The notes beneath the pieces are model-generated. The model searched no databases, was not told the origin of the DNA, and was given only the letters and a program-made list of their open reading frames with translations. A stretch of 58,003 nucleotides of DNA from an uncultured Bacteroidia bacterium (GTDB lineage: Bacteria; Bacteroidota; Bacteroidia; NS11-12g; UBA9320): NCBI GenBank assembly GCA_943787465.1, contig CALSMN010000007.1, positions 1 to 58,003 of the forward strand. The letters run 5' to 3'. A program made the position numbers and the translations under genes. Shown one piece after another: positions 7,576 through 16,690 of this stretch. How positions within the stretch are numbered: position 1 is the stretch's first letter; each line of letters opens with the position of its first letter.

Positions 7576-9393
7576 TTATTCAAAGGTTTGTAAATCTACC
7601 AATTTCTTATAGATTCCATTGTTTTGCATCAACTCATCATGCGTTCCTTGTTCTGTAATTTTACCTTTATCAAGCACCACTATTTTATCTGCTTTTTGTA
7701 TGGTACTCAATCGATGAGCAATGACTATACTAGTCCTATTTTGCATTACTTTATCAATTGCGTCTTGCACCATTTTCTCACTTTCAGTATCCAATGCACT
7801 AGTAGCTTCATCCAAAATAAGTATAGGAGGTTCTTTAGCAATTGCCCGAGCTATACTCATCCGTTGTCGTTGACCGCCACTTAAATTTGTTCCCTTTTCA
7901 CCCATATTGGTATTATAACCCGCTTTCATATCTGATATGAATGCGTGTGCATTGGCTACTTTAGCTGCCTGTAAAAGCTGATCCCCACTCATGTATACAT
8001 CACCCATTCGAATATTATTTGCCGCTGTGTCGTTGAACAATATCGCATCTTGTGTGACAATGCCCATCATACTTCGAAGGGTAGATAAATCTAGTTGAGC
8101 TATATCTTTACCATCAATAATAATTCTGCCTGATGTCAATTCATGAAATCTAGGAATTAAATCTATCAATGTAGATTTTCCTCCTCCAGATGGACCTACC
8201 AAAGCTATTGTATCTCCTTTATTAATCTCTAGATTAATCTGTTTCAGGACTAATGCATCATTGGTGTAACCAAAACTCACATTATCAAATAAGATTGATT
8301 TATTGAATGTAATATTTTTATCACCTAAAGTATCTTTTTCTTCATCCTTGTCTAATATTTCATTAATTCTTCCCATGGATGCAGCACCTTTTTTTAATCG
8401 AAAAAAGGCTTCAGAAATTCCTTTTGCTGGAGGAATTAATTGAGAAAAAATAGCAATATAGCCTATAAGGACTGATGGAGGCAAAGATGAATTTTCAGAT
8501 AAAATGAGAGAACCACTATAAATTAGGATACTACTCAATACGATACTTGCCATAAACTCACTCATGGGAGAAGCCAATAATTCTTTTCTGTTTAAGCGAA
8601 CCATTTGTTTAAAATGATCATCATTTAGTGTTTTGAATTTCTCTTGTTTATCTTTAATAGCACTGAATGCTTTTATAATTTTGATGCCGTGTAAACTTTC
8701 TTCTAGATGTGATAATACTTCTGACAATTTCTCTTGACCTGCTTGTGCAGCATTTTTAAGCTTTTTACCTATCCTACTGATCAGAAATCCACTTAATGGA
8801 AGAACTATAATTACAAAAAGTGTTAACTGATAACTCATCATAAATAATACAACCAAGGGTATTAAAATTGATAATGGATGTTTAAAATATAGCTCGACTA
8901 CACCCAAAAGACTCCATTCTACCTCTTTTACATCGTTGGTAAAACGAGACATGGTATCTCCTCTTTTTTCTTTATTAAAATAACTCAGCGGCAACTTCAA
9001 TAAATGATTATAGATGTGTTCCCGAATATCACGAACCACTGCACTTCTCACATAAGCTAAATTATAAAAAGCAAGATATAAAGCTGCATTCTTTAAAAAG
9101 AAAGCAATTACAATTCCAACGGAAAAATAAATGAGTGCCATTTGCTTACCTAACTCCATTATTTTAGCACTCATAATATAATTCAAATAAGTCATCCAAG
9201 TGTTGGGATCTGAGGTCATTTCAACGGGAGATAAAGATGCTTTATCTCCATAAAAAATAAGTTCTAGAAAAGGGATAATTAGAGCTATGCTTACAACATT
9301 AAACATAGCTGTTAGTAAATTAAAACTAAAAAAATTAATTAACCTTGAGGTATAGGGTTTAGCTAATGCAAATATGTTTTTGAACTTAATCAA
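7576..9393 (-). CDS. MsbA-like ABC exporter (fused permease and ATPase)
   Basis: 605 residues. The N-terminal type IV exporter membrane domain (about 1-330, six predicted helices) is followed by an ATPase domain with Walker A GPSGGGKST (about 395-403), Q-loop VTQDA, signature LSGGQRQR, Walker B ILILDEATSALD and H-loop IAHRLST. This is the homodimeric half-transporter architecture of MsbA/LmrA-type lipid or drug flippases. In Bacteroidota such genes are often assumed to export lipid A core, but substrate is not readable from sequence. The start codon is TTG; no ATG or GTG fits. It lies 41 nt downstream of the B12 operon on the same strand with no terminator seen, so read-through is possible. 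Confidence 0.93.
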   Translation of the reverse strand: MIKFKNIFALAKPYTSRLINFFSFNLLTAMFNVVSIALIIPFLELIFYGDKASLSPVEMTSDPNTWMTYLNYIMSAKIMELGKQMALIYFSVGIVIAFFLKNAALYLAFYNLAYVRSAVVRDIREHIYNHLLKLPLSYFNKEKRGDTMSRFTNDVKEVEWSLLGVVELYFKHPLSILIPLVVLFMMSYQLTLFVIIVLPLSGFLISRIGKKLKNAAQAGQEKLSEVLSHLEESLHGIKIIKAFSAIKDKQEKFKTLNDDHFKQMVRLNRKELLASPMSEFMASIVLSSILIYSGSLILSENSSLPPSVLIGYIAIFSQLIPPAKGISEAFFRLKKGAASMGRINEILDKDEEKDTLGDKNITFNKSILFDNVSFGYTNDALVLKQINLEINKGDTIALVGPSGGGKSTLIDLIPRFHELTSGRIIIDGKDIAQLDLSTLRSMMGIVTQDAILFNDTAANNIRMGDVYMSGDQLLQAAKVANAHAFISDMKAGYNTNMGEKGTNLSGGQRQRMSIARAIAKEPPILILDEATSALDTESEKMVQDAIDKVMQNRTSIVIAHRLSTIQKADKIVVLDKGKITEQGTHDELMQNNGIYKKLVDLQTFE

Positions 9394-9434
9394 GATCTTT
9401 AACTTGTTGCGAAGATAATGGACTCTTTTTTAAC

Positions 9435-10439
9435 CTATGGAAAAAAGAAATCACCTGCTATAATTCCTACAAAAAAAGTATCCTTTAGCAGGCCTTGATA
9501 ATCATATACAAACACTTCACTTCTACTCACAAAATCTCTCACATCTGAAACATAAACATCGCTAGATATTGGATCTATATTGATTCCAAAAAAAGTACGA
9601 TTTTGATGTGCAATAAATGGCTTCGGAATAGCTGATTTTGAAGACATACTCCAGATATCACCATTGATAAAATACAACTGATCCAAGCGAGTATCATATC
9701 TTAATTGCGTTGGATTTTCTTTTAGTTCTATTTTCAAATCTAACTCACCCGTAATCGGTTTATCGATACGAACTAAACAAGGTAATTCTTTAAGCTCCTC
9801 GTCCCCTCTACAAAGTACCCAAAGACAAGATTGATTATCTACAATCAATGATTCAGGAGATGAGCCTACTTGAATACTGTCTACAAGTTTATCATTTGAA
9901 ATATCTATGGCATAAAGCTGATTAGTTGATGATCCAGTATACCAAAAAAGACCATCAATGAACACCCCTTTTTCAGACCATCCTCGACAAGAAATCGTGT
10001 GAGTTATCTCATTTTTAGCTAAATCAATCACATTGATTCCATTAGCATAAAGATCTGTAACATAGGCTTTATTTTCATTCAACGGATACATATACCTAGG
10101 AGATGTTAGCCCACTAATTTCTCCAGTTTGCTTATACATGGAATCTGTAATTATAATTTTTCCTGAATTATTCATCACGAAATAATACGAATTTTTATGA
10201 GTAGAAATCGATTGAAAAACATTACCTAAACTCTTTCCATTAACTGCTTTAAATACCTCATTTTGAACAGATTTTGTTGACGGATTGTACAGAGAAAGTG
10301 TACCCTCTCCCCAACCAAAATTTCCTTGATTGGCAATTAATATATCGGTATTTTGTATTGTTATTTTAGGTTTTTCGGAGTGTTCACTGCAAGCTCCAAA
10401 TAATACAATACCTATAATAAATGCGATTATTGTACGCAT
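9435..10439 (-). CDS. BtuG-like surface lipoprotein, YncE/DUF5074-type beta-propeller
   Basis: 334 residues. A lipoprotein signal ends at Cys17 (IVLFGAC). A YncE-type propeller follows: ILIANQGNFGWGEGTLSLYNP is the standard first blade of DUF5074-like proteins, followed by repeats such as AYVTDLYANGINVIDL, NQLYAIDISNDKLVDSIQVGSSPESLIVD and DVYVSDVRDF. In gut Bacteroides the BtuG propeller lipoprotein binds cobalamin very tightly and caps the BtuB receptor (established). The same role is inferred here because this is the last gene of a riboswitch-controlled B12 operon. Its start overlaps the preceding gene by 13 nt, which suggests translational coupling. Confidence 0.82.
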   Translation of the reverse strand: MRTIIAFIIGIVLFGACSEHSEKPKITIQNTDILIANQGNFGWGEGTLSLYNPSTKSVQNEVFKAVNGKSLGNVFQSISTHKNSYYFVMNNSGKIIITDSMYKQTGEISGLTSPRYMYPLNENKAYVTDLYANGINVIDLAKNEITHTISCRGWSEKGVFIDGLFWYTGSSTNQLYAIDISNDKLVDSIQVGSSPESLIVDNQSCLWVLCRGDEELKELPCLVRIDKPITGELDLKIELKENPTQLRYDTRLDQLYFINGDIWSMSSKSAIPKPFIAHQNRTFFGINIDPISSDVYVSDVRDFVSRSEVFVYDYQGLLKDTFFVGIIAGDFFFP

Positions 10440-11368
10440 ATTTTTTGGACAAATTGTTTACCCTGATGGATAAGTTCTACAAAATAAATACCTGGTTGAG
10501 TGATGTATAGTTGCTGATTATTTTCAATAAAATGAACGGATTTGTAGTTTATATCAAATACACGGCATTCTGTAGCATGAGGTGCTTCAATATGTAAAGG
10601 TTGATTTATTTTCAGAACAGTTGGATATACTGAAACATTAGACAAAATGCTCTGTTGAATATCCAATAATTCACCATTAACTATAGCCACAGCATCTAAA
10701 TCAAATCCACTACTTTCAAAGGGGCTAGGAAATGGGTCGTTGATTAATCGGCCCTTACTATCTCTGGTTCCAAGGGTGTCATTAACACTACCAACTACAT
10801 CGATAACTCGAATAAAATAAATGGTATCCATACCGATCTCATCTAAATCAAACAAAGTACCGTAAGGTGCCTGATGCTTTCCTGCTAAATTATATAACTG
10901 ATATGGATCTGTGTAACTAAAATTATTGGTTTGATAGGATGTATCTGTTAAACTCTCACTTGGAAACCGAATAAAATCAATTCCATTTTTACTTACCTCC
11001 ACATGAGCTAGTTCAAGATAATATGAAAGACCCACTTTAAAACCATTTTCAAAAATTGCAAAGTCATACCCTCTATGATTAATAACGGGTTGGTCAAAAC
11101 TCAACGTGGCTTGTCCTCCGTCTCCCAAACTTACAACAAGACCGTCAGCACGGTTAAGTGCATCCGCAGCACTACCCGTTGATGGTTTGCCTAATGCAGT
11201 ATCATTAATTTGCATCGGACCTCTCTCTAATGTCACACCTGTAGCCCAACCTACAATGGATGAGGCATCATTAAGAATGGACTTGCTACCTAGCTCCCCA
11301 CCTGGACCGTCAAACTGAGCACATAGCCTTATTGTTAAAAAAACTACGATTAATGATGATATTCTCAT
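10427..11368 (-). CDS. T9SS-secreted surface protein of the B12 operon
   Basis: 313 residues. A Sec signal peptide (MRISSLIVVFLTIRLCAQ) is followed by a beta-rich region of about 210 residues with GYDFAIFENGF, ELAHVEVSKNGIDF and SSGFDLDAVAIVNG. The tail (from about residue 240: VSVYPTVL...ECRVFDINYKSV...GIYFVELIHQGKQFVQKICVQ) has the layout of a T9SS type A sorting domain. The family is repeatedly found in Bacteroidota cobalamin loci, but its biochemical function is unknown to me; a surface accessory or ligand-binding role is inferred from position. It overlaps its upstream neighbour by 4 nt and its downstream neighbour by 13 nt. Confidence 0.78.
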   Translation of the reverse strand: MRISSLIVVFLTIRLCAQFDGPGGELGSKSILNDASSIVGWATGVTLERGPMQINDTALGKPSTGSAADALNRADGLVVSLGDGGQATLSFDQPVINHRGYDFAIFENGFKVGLSYYLELAHVEVSKNGIDFIRFPSESLTDTSYQTNNFSYTDPYQLYNLAGKHQAPYGTLFDLDEIGMDTIYFIRVIDVVGSVNDTLGTRDSKGRLINDPFPSPFESSGFDLDAVAIVNGELLDIQQSILSNVSVYPTVLKINQPLHIEAPHATECRVFDINYKSVHFIENNQQLYITQPGIYFVELIHQGKQFVQKICVQ

Positions 11369-13044
11369 TGTTTCATAAACTTTGATACACTCATTCCGTC
11401 ATTTGTGTATACACGAGCATAATACAATCCCCTATTCAAATTAGAGACATCCATCTTATAAAATGAGGAGACTGTGGTACAATTCATTTCTTGTATAATT
11501 AGTCCCGACAAAGAAAACAATTCAATACGTTGAATGTTCGAATGTGCTTGAATATTTAATGTTTGTTGTGTAGGGTTGGGGTAAAGCTGTATAGATGAAA
11601 TCGCATAATCTTCTACAGACATGAGTTCTTGCTGAGCTAAAGAAAGGCAAAAATAGGCTGGTGTATTTATTCCCCATGTACCTATATCTGAAGATTGTAA
11701 TTCAAAGTCTACGCGATCACAAGATACGATATCAGCCATTTGCCAATCTTTCAGAATATAGTCTTTTGAATTTTCCTCAAAACGATAATCAGCTAGATAT
11801 ATCGTATCGGTATGCAAAATGTGATTAGAAGAAGAAATACTTTTAATTAACAGACGAAAATAGTCTGGATCATCACCACTTTCACCCCCAAATTTTTTAC
11901 TAAACCCACTACCATATCTCATGTCCAATGCAGCATAGGTCGCATTGGTAATGTAAAAACGAACGGGTACGGGTAACTGTACTAGACCAAATATACTCTC
12001 TTCTTCATCGTCAAAATAAGGAGATCTTATACTATTAGTAATACCACTATTTACAAAATGGACTTGCTCAAAATTCCAGGTTGATTCAGGTATTGAAACC
12101 AACGGTTCCTGGAAAGCAGCATACTGATTTGTATATCCAGGAGATACAGTATCATATATTGAGCTCACACTCCAGCCCGACCAAGATTCAAAAGTAGCAT
12201 TATAGGTATTTGGAAAAAACAAATGTGATACTGAAAAACCGCCTGCTTGGTCCTGTCCGTTGTAAAATGTATCTGGATTCATGATGATTTTTTCGGGTAT
12301 AATTTGAGCCGTGCTTATCGCATTAAAATCATCCATACATAAATAGGTCGGAGTTCGTATTCCAAAACTGTTGGTATCTGAACTCTCAAAGACAAAAGCG
12401 ATACTATCTATCTTACTGTCTTGGCTTTGATCATTGTTAAAATCCACATATACCCAATCATCAATGATATAATCACTCGATTGATCATCAAATCGAAAAT
12501 CTGCTAAAAAGAACTCCGTTGAGTCCATAATATTACCAGCCAAGTAGGAATAAATATGCACACTTAAAAAATCAGGATCATTCCCCGACTCACCACCAAA
12601 CTTTTTACTAAAGCTACTACCCTCTAACAGATCATAATAGGTATAGGTGCTATTGGTAAAATAAGCTCCAGAAATAGGTGAAGGTCTATCTAACTTGATA
12701 TACGTATTGCCATAACCAACCATATAATTAGCCGTATGACTTACCCCATGTCCAGGAATGGCACTAAATTGATTCCCATATCCCGGTGTGATTGTATCGG
12801 TCATATTGCTCAATGCCCAACCTGTCCAGCTATCCCATTCTGAATTATACTCATTGATCCAATTACGACCAAAATGAAAAAATTTGCCATTGATATCTGC
12901 ACCATTGTTAAAGGTATCTGATTGAATCAAAGATAAATTATCAAACGTAGAATACACTCTTGGATGATTGAATTGTCCAAATGAATTTAGGTGATTTGTG
13001 AGGATTAATAAAAATGTAATTAGGTTTAAAATTAGTTTTTTCAT
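11365..13044 (-). CDS. Double-DUF4465 T9SS-secreted protein of the B12 operon
   Basis: 559 residues. A signal peptide (MKKLILNLITFLLILTNHLNSFG) precedes two tandem DUF4465 domains, about 40-245 and 255-470. Each shows NG.D..G.F, W.SW.GW..S...DT..PGY.NQ, the nearly identical SFSKKFGGESG.DPD, and LADYRF/LADFRF, DYI..DW, and ending in WGINTPAYFCL or FGIRTPTYLCM. A type A sorting tail (about 485-559, IQLYPNPTQQTLNIQ... GLYYARVYTNDGMSVSKFMKQ) predicts T9SS export and surface attachment. DUF4465 genes commonly travel with B12 TonB receptors. One or both domains may bind cobalamin, comparable to BtuH-type proteins of gut Bacteroides, but that equivalence is recalled, not tested. It overlaps both neighbours by 4 nt. 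Confidence 0.82.
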   Translation of the reverse strand: MKKLILNLITFLLILTNHLNSFGQFNHPRVYSTFDNLSLIQSDTFNNGADINGKFFHFGRNWINEYNSEWDSWTGWALSNMTDTITPGYGNQFSAIPGHGVSHTANYMVGYGNTYIKLDRPSPISGAYFTNSTYTYYDLLEGSSFSKKFGGESGNDPDFLSVHIYSYLAGNIMDSTEFFLADFRFDDQSSDYIIDDWVYVDFNNDQSQDSKIDSIAFVFESSDTNSFGIRTPTYLCMDDFNAISTAQIIPEKIIMNPDTFYNGQDQAGGFSVSHLFFPNTYNATFESWSGWSVSSIYDTVSPGYTNQYAAFQEPLVSIPESTWNFEQVHFVNSGITNSIRSPYFDDEEESIFGLVQLPVPVRFYITNATYAALDMRYGSGFSKKFGGESGDDPDYFRLLIKSISSSNHILHTDTIYLADYRFEENSKDYILKDWQMADIVSCDRVDFELQSSDIGTWGINTPAYFCLSLAQQELMSVEDYAISSIQLYPNPTQQTLNIQAHSNIQRIELFSLSGLIIQEMNCTTVSSFYKMDVSNLNRGLYYARVYTNDGMSVSKFMKQ

Positions 13045-14870
13045 GTTGAGTAAATTTTATAAGTTAATGTTATTTTAAGCGTCCTCCCAGGTAAGGGAGT
13101 TCTAGGTTGAGTGTAGTATGGTGTATTCCTTACATTTGTTAAGGTGGCACTTATTCGCAAGGTTTTGTTAGAGTAATAACCACCCACGTCAATTAGCACA
13201 TAGGGGTCAATGAAAATAGAATTATCGCTGGTGACATAATTTTTACCTACCTGTTGAAGATTCATATACACCCCACTGCGTCTAGAAACGAAGCTAAGTG
13301 TTAAATTACTGCTAAATTGAGGTGTAAAAATAAGTTGTTGATGGTGACGAGGATCCGTTTTATTGTTATAGACATAAACAGACCTCACATAATGTGCATT
13401 GGTTTGAGCCAATAGCTTATATTTTTGGAAAGGGTATGTATAAGAAGCACTCCCAACAAGACCAACTATCTGGACTTGATTTAAGTTATATGGCTTAATT
13501 TCAGGAAACCCGCCCCATTGAACCCAGTTCTTAAAAATACCCCCATGCGGATTGAGTGTCCATTGAAATTGATTATTAGTCTGGGCTAGTATAAAATCTA
13601 CCTTATACCCCTCTTCTGGTTTAAGGTCAATATTTCCCATAGCCTCCCCCGGCTGATACCAAAATAATTCGTTGAGCACGGGCAATCGATATACTTTCTG
13701 CAGATTAGCCTTCACCATATACTTTGAATGAACTCTATAATTGATGTCTAATGAAATACGGGTAGCCCATTGTTGTTCAGTATGAATAGCTCCATGAGTG
13801 TAATTTAAATATCCCTTTTTAAATTGTTTTTTTATAATAAAGGATGCTTTATTTCTATTCCAATTTACCGACTGACGAAGCGCATCTGAAGTATAGTTTG
13901 CTTGAAGATTACTCCATAAAAAATGATAGGACCAGTTTTTATTGAACCGCTTGTTAAAACTTAAATTGGTATTCAAATTAATAACATTACTTATGCTATT
14001 TTTAGAAGTAGGAGTAGCTTGAAATCCTATTTTCTCTTTGGAAAGTTGATTACTGATTTTTAAAATGGAGCGATTTGAAAATGTTTTTTGATACTCCGTG
14101 AGTAAAAATCCATTGTTATCTTCTTGTCTACTAAGTTGATTTTCCCCGATAGATGGAGGAATACCTCTGTTTGCAGTCAAAAAATAAAATTGGGAGGTAA
14201 TGGAATTATTCGTCCAGGCATAGTTGATATTTTGCATTACACTGGCCCGATGAAACTCCGTATTTTGTAGAAAACTATCCAATTGATAGTGCTTTAAATT
14301 AATTTTATTTTCTGATTTAATTGTAGAAACACTCAGGCAATATTTAAGATTTTTATGTTGAAAAGCATACGCACCCGATACGCCATATTCATGTAAAGAA
14401 CTCAAACTAGCATTTATATTTATTCCCGTTTGAGGAAAATCTGATTGTAGGGAAATTCCTTCTCCCATGGATTGAATACCCAACTTGTTCATGTCCTGAG
14501 ATGTAAATTGAATGGAATTAAAATGTACCGCATCTATCAAACTTAAATCCATGGTACCATTCATGCTACTTTGCATATTGATTCCTTGAAGATATATGGG
14601 AATGTGCATGGAACCTAAGCCTTTATACGATGGAGTACTCAAAGTCGCATTTCCTTGGCTTCTTATAAACATACCACTTTGTTTTTGCAATAATTCAGCA
14701 AAAGTCTGATTTGGGTTAGATTGAAACAGAACTTGGCTAATCAGTTGTTTATTAGACGCAAACTTATTATAACTTACAGCTACAGAATCTAGACCATACA
14801 CCACTGTATCTTGAGCCATTAATTGATGGCTCAAGAAAATAAAAAATAAGACAGCAGTTGCGAATTTCAT
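13041..14870 (-). CDS. btuB: TonB-dependent outer-membrane receptor, BtuB-like
   Basis: 609 residues with a Sec signal peptide (MKFATAVLFFIFLSHQLMAQ). A plug domain (about 40-150, with LLQKQSGMFIRSQGNATLSTPSYKGLGS) is followed by a 22-strand-type barrel, including LNELFWYQPGEAMGNIDLKPEEG, a standard TonB-receptor barrel motif. No carboxypeptidase-like (SusC) N-terminal domain is present, so it is a compact BtuB-type receptor. The cobalamin substrate is inferred from the riboswitch just upstream and from the DUF4465 and BtuG-like genes downstream. It is the first gene of the operon and its stop overlaps the next start by 4 nt. Confidence 0.9.
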   Translation of the reverse strand: MKFATAVLFFIFLSHQLMAQDTVVYGLDSVAVSYNKFASNKQLISQVLFQSNPNQTFAELLQKQSGMFIRSQGNATLSTPSYKGLGSMHIPIYLQGINMQSSMNGTMDLSLIDAVHFNSIQFTSQDMNKLGIQSMGEGISLQSDFPQTGININASLSSLHEYGVSGAYAFQHKNLKYCLSVSTIKSENKINLKHYQLDSFLQNTEFHRASVMQNINYAWTNNSITSQFYFLTANRGIPPSIGENQLSRQEDNNGFLLTEYQKTFSNRSILKISNQLSKEKIGFQATPTSKNSISNVINLNTNLSFNKRFNKNWSYHFLWSNLQANYTSDALRQSVNWNRNKASFIIKKQFKKGYLNYTHGAIHTEQQWATRISLDINYRVHSKYMVKANLQKVYRLPVLNELFWYQPGEAMGNIDLKPEEGYKVDFILAQTNNQFQWTLNPHGGIFKNWVQWGGFPEIKPYNLNQVQIVGLVGSASYTYPFQKYKLLAQTNAHYVRSVYVYNNKTDPRHHQQLIFTPQFSSNLTLSFVSRRSGVYMNLQQVGKNYVTSDNSIFIDPYVLIDVGGYYSNKTLRISATLTNVRNTPYYTQPRTPLPGRTLKITLTYKIYST

Positions 14871-14976
14871 TTATTAAAATAAAAAAATTAAGCGTAGAAA
14901 AATAGTGTAATAATTGACCGAAAACAATGTCAGACACTTATCGCTTTTTTTCCCGAAAGCTTAATACCGTTAGTTG

Positions 14977-15123
14977 AACAAAAAGTAGGTCTTCTGACTT
15001 AGTTTAGCAAATGCCACCTTCCCATTTTAAAAAACAGTGGTGTTGACTGGCAATACTCTATCAAACTTTTACAGCTGCGGGTACAGTGGAAGATTTTCAC
15101 TTCGCTTCCCTTAACTTATTGTT
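14977..15123 (-). ncRNA. Cobalamin riboswitch (AdoCbl/Cbl class)
   Basis: Read on the minus strand the element contains GGGAAGCGAAGTGAAAATC..., CTGTACCCGCAGCTGTAA, GCCAGTCAACACCACTG, GGGAAGGTGGCA and the B12 box AGTCAGAAGACCTAC (14985-14999), the conserved order of cobalamin riboswitches. P1 can form between AACAATAAG (15115-15123) and CTTTTTGTT (14977-14985), with one U-U mismatch. A TAnnTTTG promoter predicts the transcript to start at about 15121-15123, right at P1. It lies about 105 nt upstream of the BtuB-like receptor; no strong terminator is seen in between, so translational control is more likely. Together with the promoters it accounts for the 337-base gap 14871-15207. Confidence 0.95.
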
Positions 15124-15127
15124 AGTT

Positions 15128-15161
15128 CAAACATAGAACATTAAACGTTGACTTAAACAAA
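15128..15161 (-). promoter_or_regulatory. Promoter of the B12 operon
   Basis: On the minus strand TATGTTTG (15128-15135) matches TAnnTTTG and is preceded at 22 nt by TTTG (15158-15161), within the 17-23 nt spacing reported for Flavobacterium promoters. The predicted start site falls at the first base of the riboswitch P1 stem. Confidence 0.6.
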
Positions 15162-15191
15162 CAACATATAAACATAACTATTTAGATGTAA

Positions 15192-15199
15192 TATATTTG
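15192..15199 (+). promoter_or_regulatory. -7 box TATATTTG for efp
   Basis: An exact TAnnTTTG match ending 8 nt before the efp ATG, which implies a very short or absent 5' leader. No -33 element is evident. Confidence 0.45.
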
Positions 15200-15207
15200 C
15201 CACCTAT

Positions 15208-15768
15208 ATGGCTACAACACAAGATTTATCCCGTGGAATGTTTTTACGATATAATGGTCAATTATGTCAGGTTATCGACTACCAACACACCATGCCAGGA
15301 AAAGGTGGAGCATTTTATCAAGTTAAAATGAAAAATGCGATTACTGGAAAATCCATTGAAAATCGCTTCAGAAGTGGTGAGACAATTGATGATGTAAGAA
15401 TAGATCAAATTGAAATGCAGTATTTATATAAAGATGGATCCAATTTAGTACTAATGAATACGGAAACCTTCGAGCAAGTATCTGTTGCCGATACAATGTT
15501 GGGTGATCAAATGAAATTTATAAAAGAAGAGATGATGCTTAATGTATATTTTGATGAAGGAAATCCTATAATGGCTGATGCACCAAATCATGTGGTGCTA
15601 GAAATCACCTACAGCGAACCTGGTATCAAAGGTGATACAGCAAACAATCCACTTAAACCTGCTACATTAGAAACTGGCGCCATTGTCAATGTGCCTTTAT
15701 TTGTTGAATCTGGCGAAAAAATAAAAGTAGATACTCGAACTGGCGAATACGTAGAACGAGCTAAATAA
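15208..15768 (+). CDS. efp: Elongation factor P
   Basis: 186 residues, the normal EF-P length. It binds ribosomes stalled at polyproline and promotes peptide-bond formation. The N-terminal KOW-like domain has GMFLRYNGQLCQVIDYQHTMPGKGGAFYQVKMKN, in which the tip loop PGKGG carries Lys32, the position modified in many bacteria (lysylation or other). Two OB domains follow, ending with GEYVERA. The ATG sits directly behind a -7 box. Agmatinase follows in the same orientation at a 20-nt gap (11 nt if the TTG start is used), so the two are probably co-transcribed. Confidence 0.97.
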   Translation: MATTQDLSRGMFLRYNGQLCQVIDYQHTMPGKGGAFYQVKMKNAITGKSIENRFRSGETIDDVRIDQIEMQYLYKDGSNLVLMNTETFEQVSVADTMLGDQMKFIKEEMMLNVYFDEGNPIMADAPNHVVLEITYSEPGIKGDTANNPLKPATLETGAIVNVPLFVESGEKIKVDTRTGEYVERAK

Positions 15769-15788
15769 TCTATACTTAATTGAAAAAT

Positions 15789-16667
15789 ATGGATGGTAAA
15801 ATCCCTCATTTTTTAGGAATAACTGAATCTAAATGGTCCAACTATGACACTTCATCGTGCATTGTTCAACAAATACCATACGAACATACCTCTTCCTACA
15901 AACAAGGCTCAGCTCATGGACCTCATACGATTATAGAGAACTCTCAATATGTTGAGTTTTACGATATTGAATTAGATCAAGAAACCTACAAAAAATGTGG
16001 AATTGCATGTACAAAACCCCTGATTTTTGGAGAAACGATTAACCAAGATGCTATGCATTTAATCCATGCAAAAACATCAAAATTACTTAAAGACAACAAA
16101 TTTGTGGTCAGTTTAGGAGCTGAACACACGGTAACTTATGGTATATTCAAAGCCTTCCAAGAAAAATACCAAGACATTGGTATACTTCAACTTGATGCTC
16201 ATAGTGATTTAAGATTATCCTACAACGGAAATGAGTGGTCTCATGCTAGTGTAATGGCTCGCATTCATGAATTAAAACCTGAAATTTTTCAAGTTGGTAT
16301 CCGAGCTCAATCCATTGAAGAGAATCAGCTCATCCAAAATTCATCCAATATCCATACTTGGTATGCTCATCAAATTTGGGAAGATAACCAATGGATGGAT
16401 GAGGTCATTGAAAAACTACCTGAAATTCTATATATCACCATTGATACTGACGGATTTGACCCGAGTATTTGCCCTAGTGTAGGTACTGCCGAACCCGGTG
16501 GATTACTCTGGTATCCTACCCTCCAATTTCTTCGAAAAGTATTTAAAAAATGTGATGTTAAAGGATTTGATATTGTTGAGTTAAATCCAAAATCACAGGA
16601 TGATATTACGGCCTATCATATGGCTCAATTATGCTATAAATTAATAGGCTATAAATATTCTGATTAA
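15789..16667 (+). CDS. speB: Agmatinase (ureohydrolase family)
   Basis: About 292 residues from ATG 15789; a TTG at 15780 would add three residues. Ureohydrolases use a binuclear Mn centre, and all ligand motifs are present: GAEHTVTYG (His), LQLDAHSDLR (Asp-His-Asp) and ITIDTDGFDPS (Asp-Asp), plus the Glu-containing DIVELNP. The length and motif spacing fit agmatinase (agmatine to putrescine plus urea) better than arginase, though arginase or another guanidino substrate cannot be excluded. The role is polyamine biosynthesis in the cytoplasm. It lies directly downstream of efp; cysteine desulfurase follows 23 nt later. Confidence 0.88.
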   Translation: MDGKIPHFLGITESKWSNYDTSSCIVQQIPYEHTSSYKQGSAHGPHTIIENSQYVEFYDIELDQETYKKCGIACTKPLIFGETINQDAMHLIHAKTSKLLKDNKFVVSLGAEHTVTYGIFKAFQEKYQDIGILQLDAHSDLRLSYNGNEWSHASVMARIHELKPEIFQVGIRAQSIEENQLIQNSSNIHTWYAHQIWEDNQWMDEVIEKLPEILYITIDTDGFDPSICPSVGTAEPGGLLWYPTLQFLRKVFKKCDVKGFDIVELNPKSQDDITAYHMAQLCYKLIGYKYSD

Positions 16668-16690
16668 TTCGTTAATTTGCATTTAATCTT

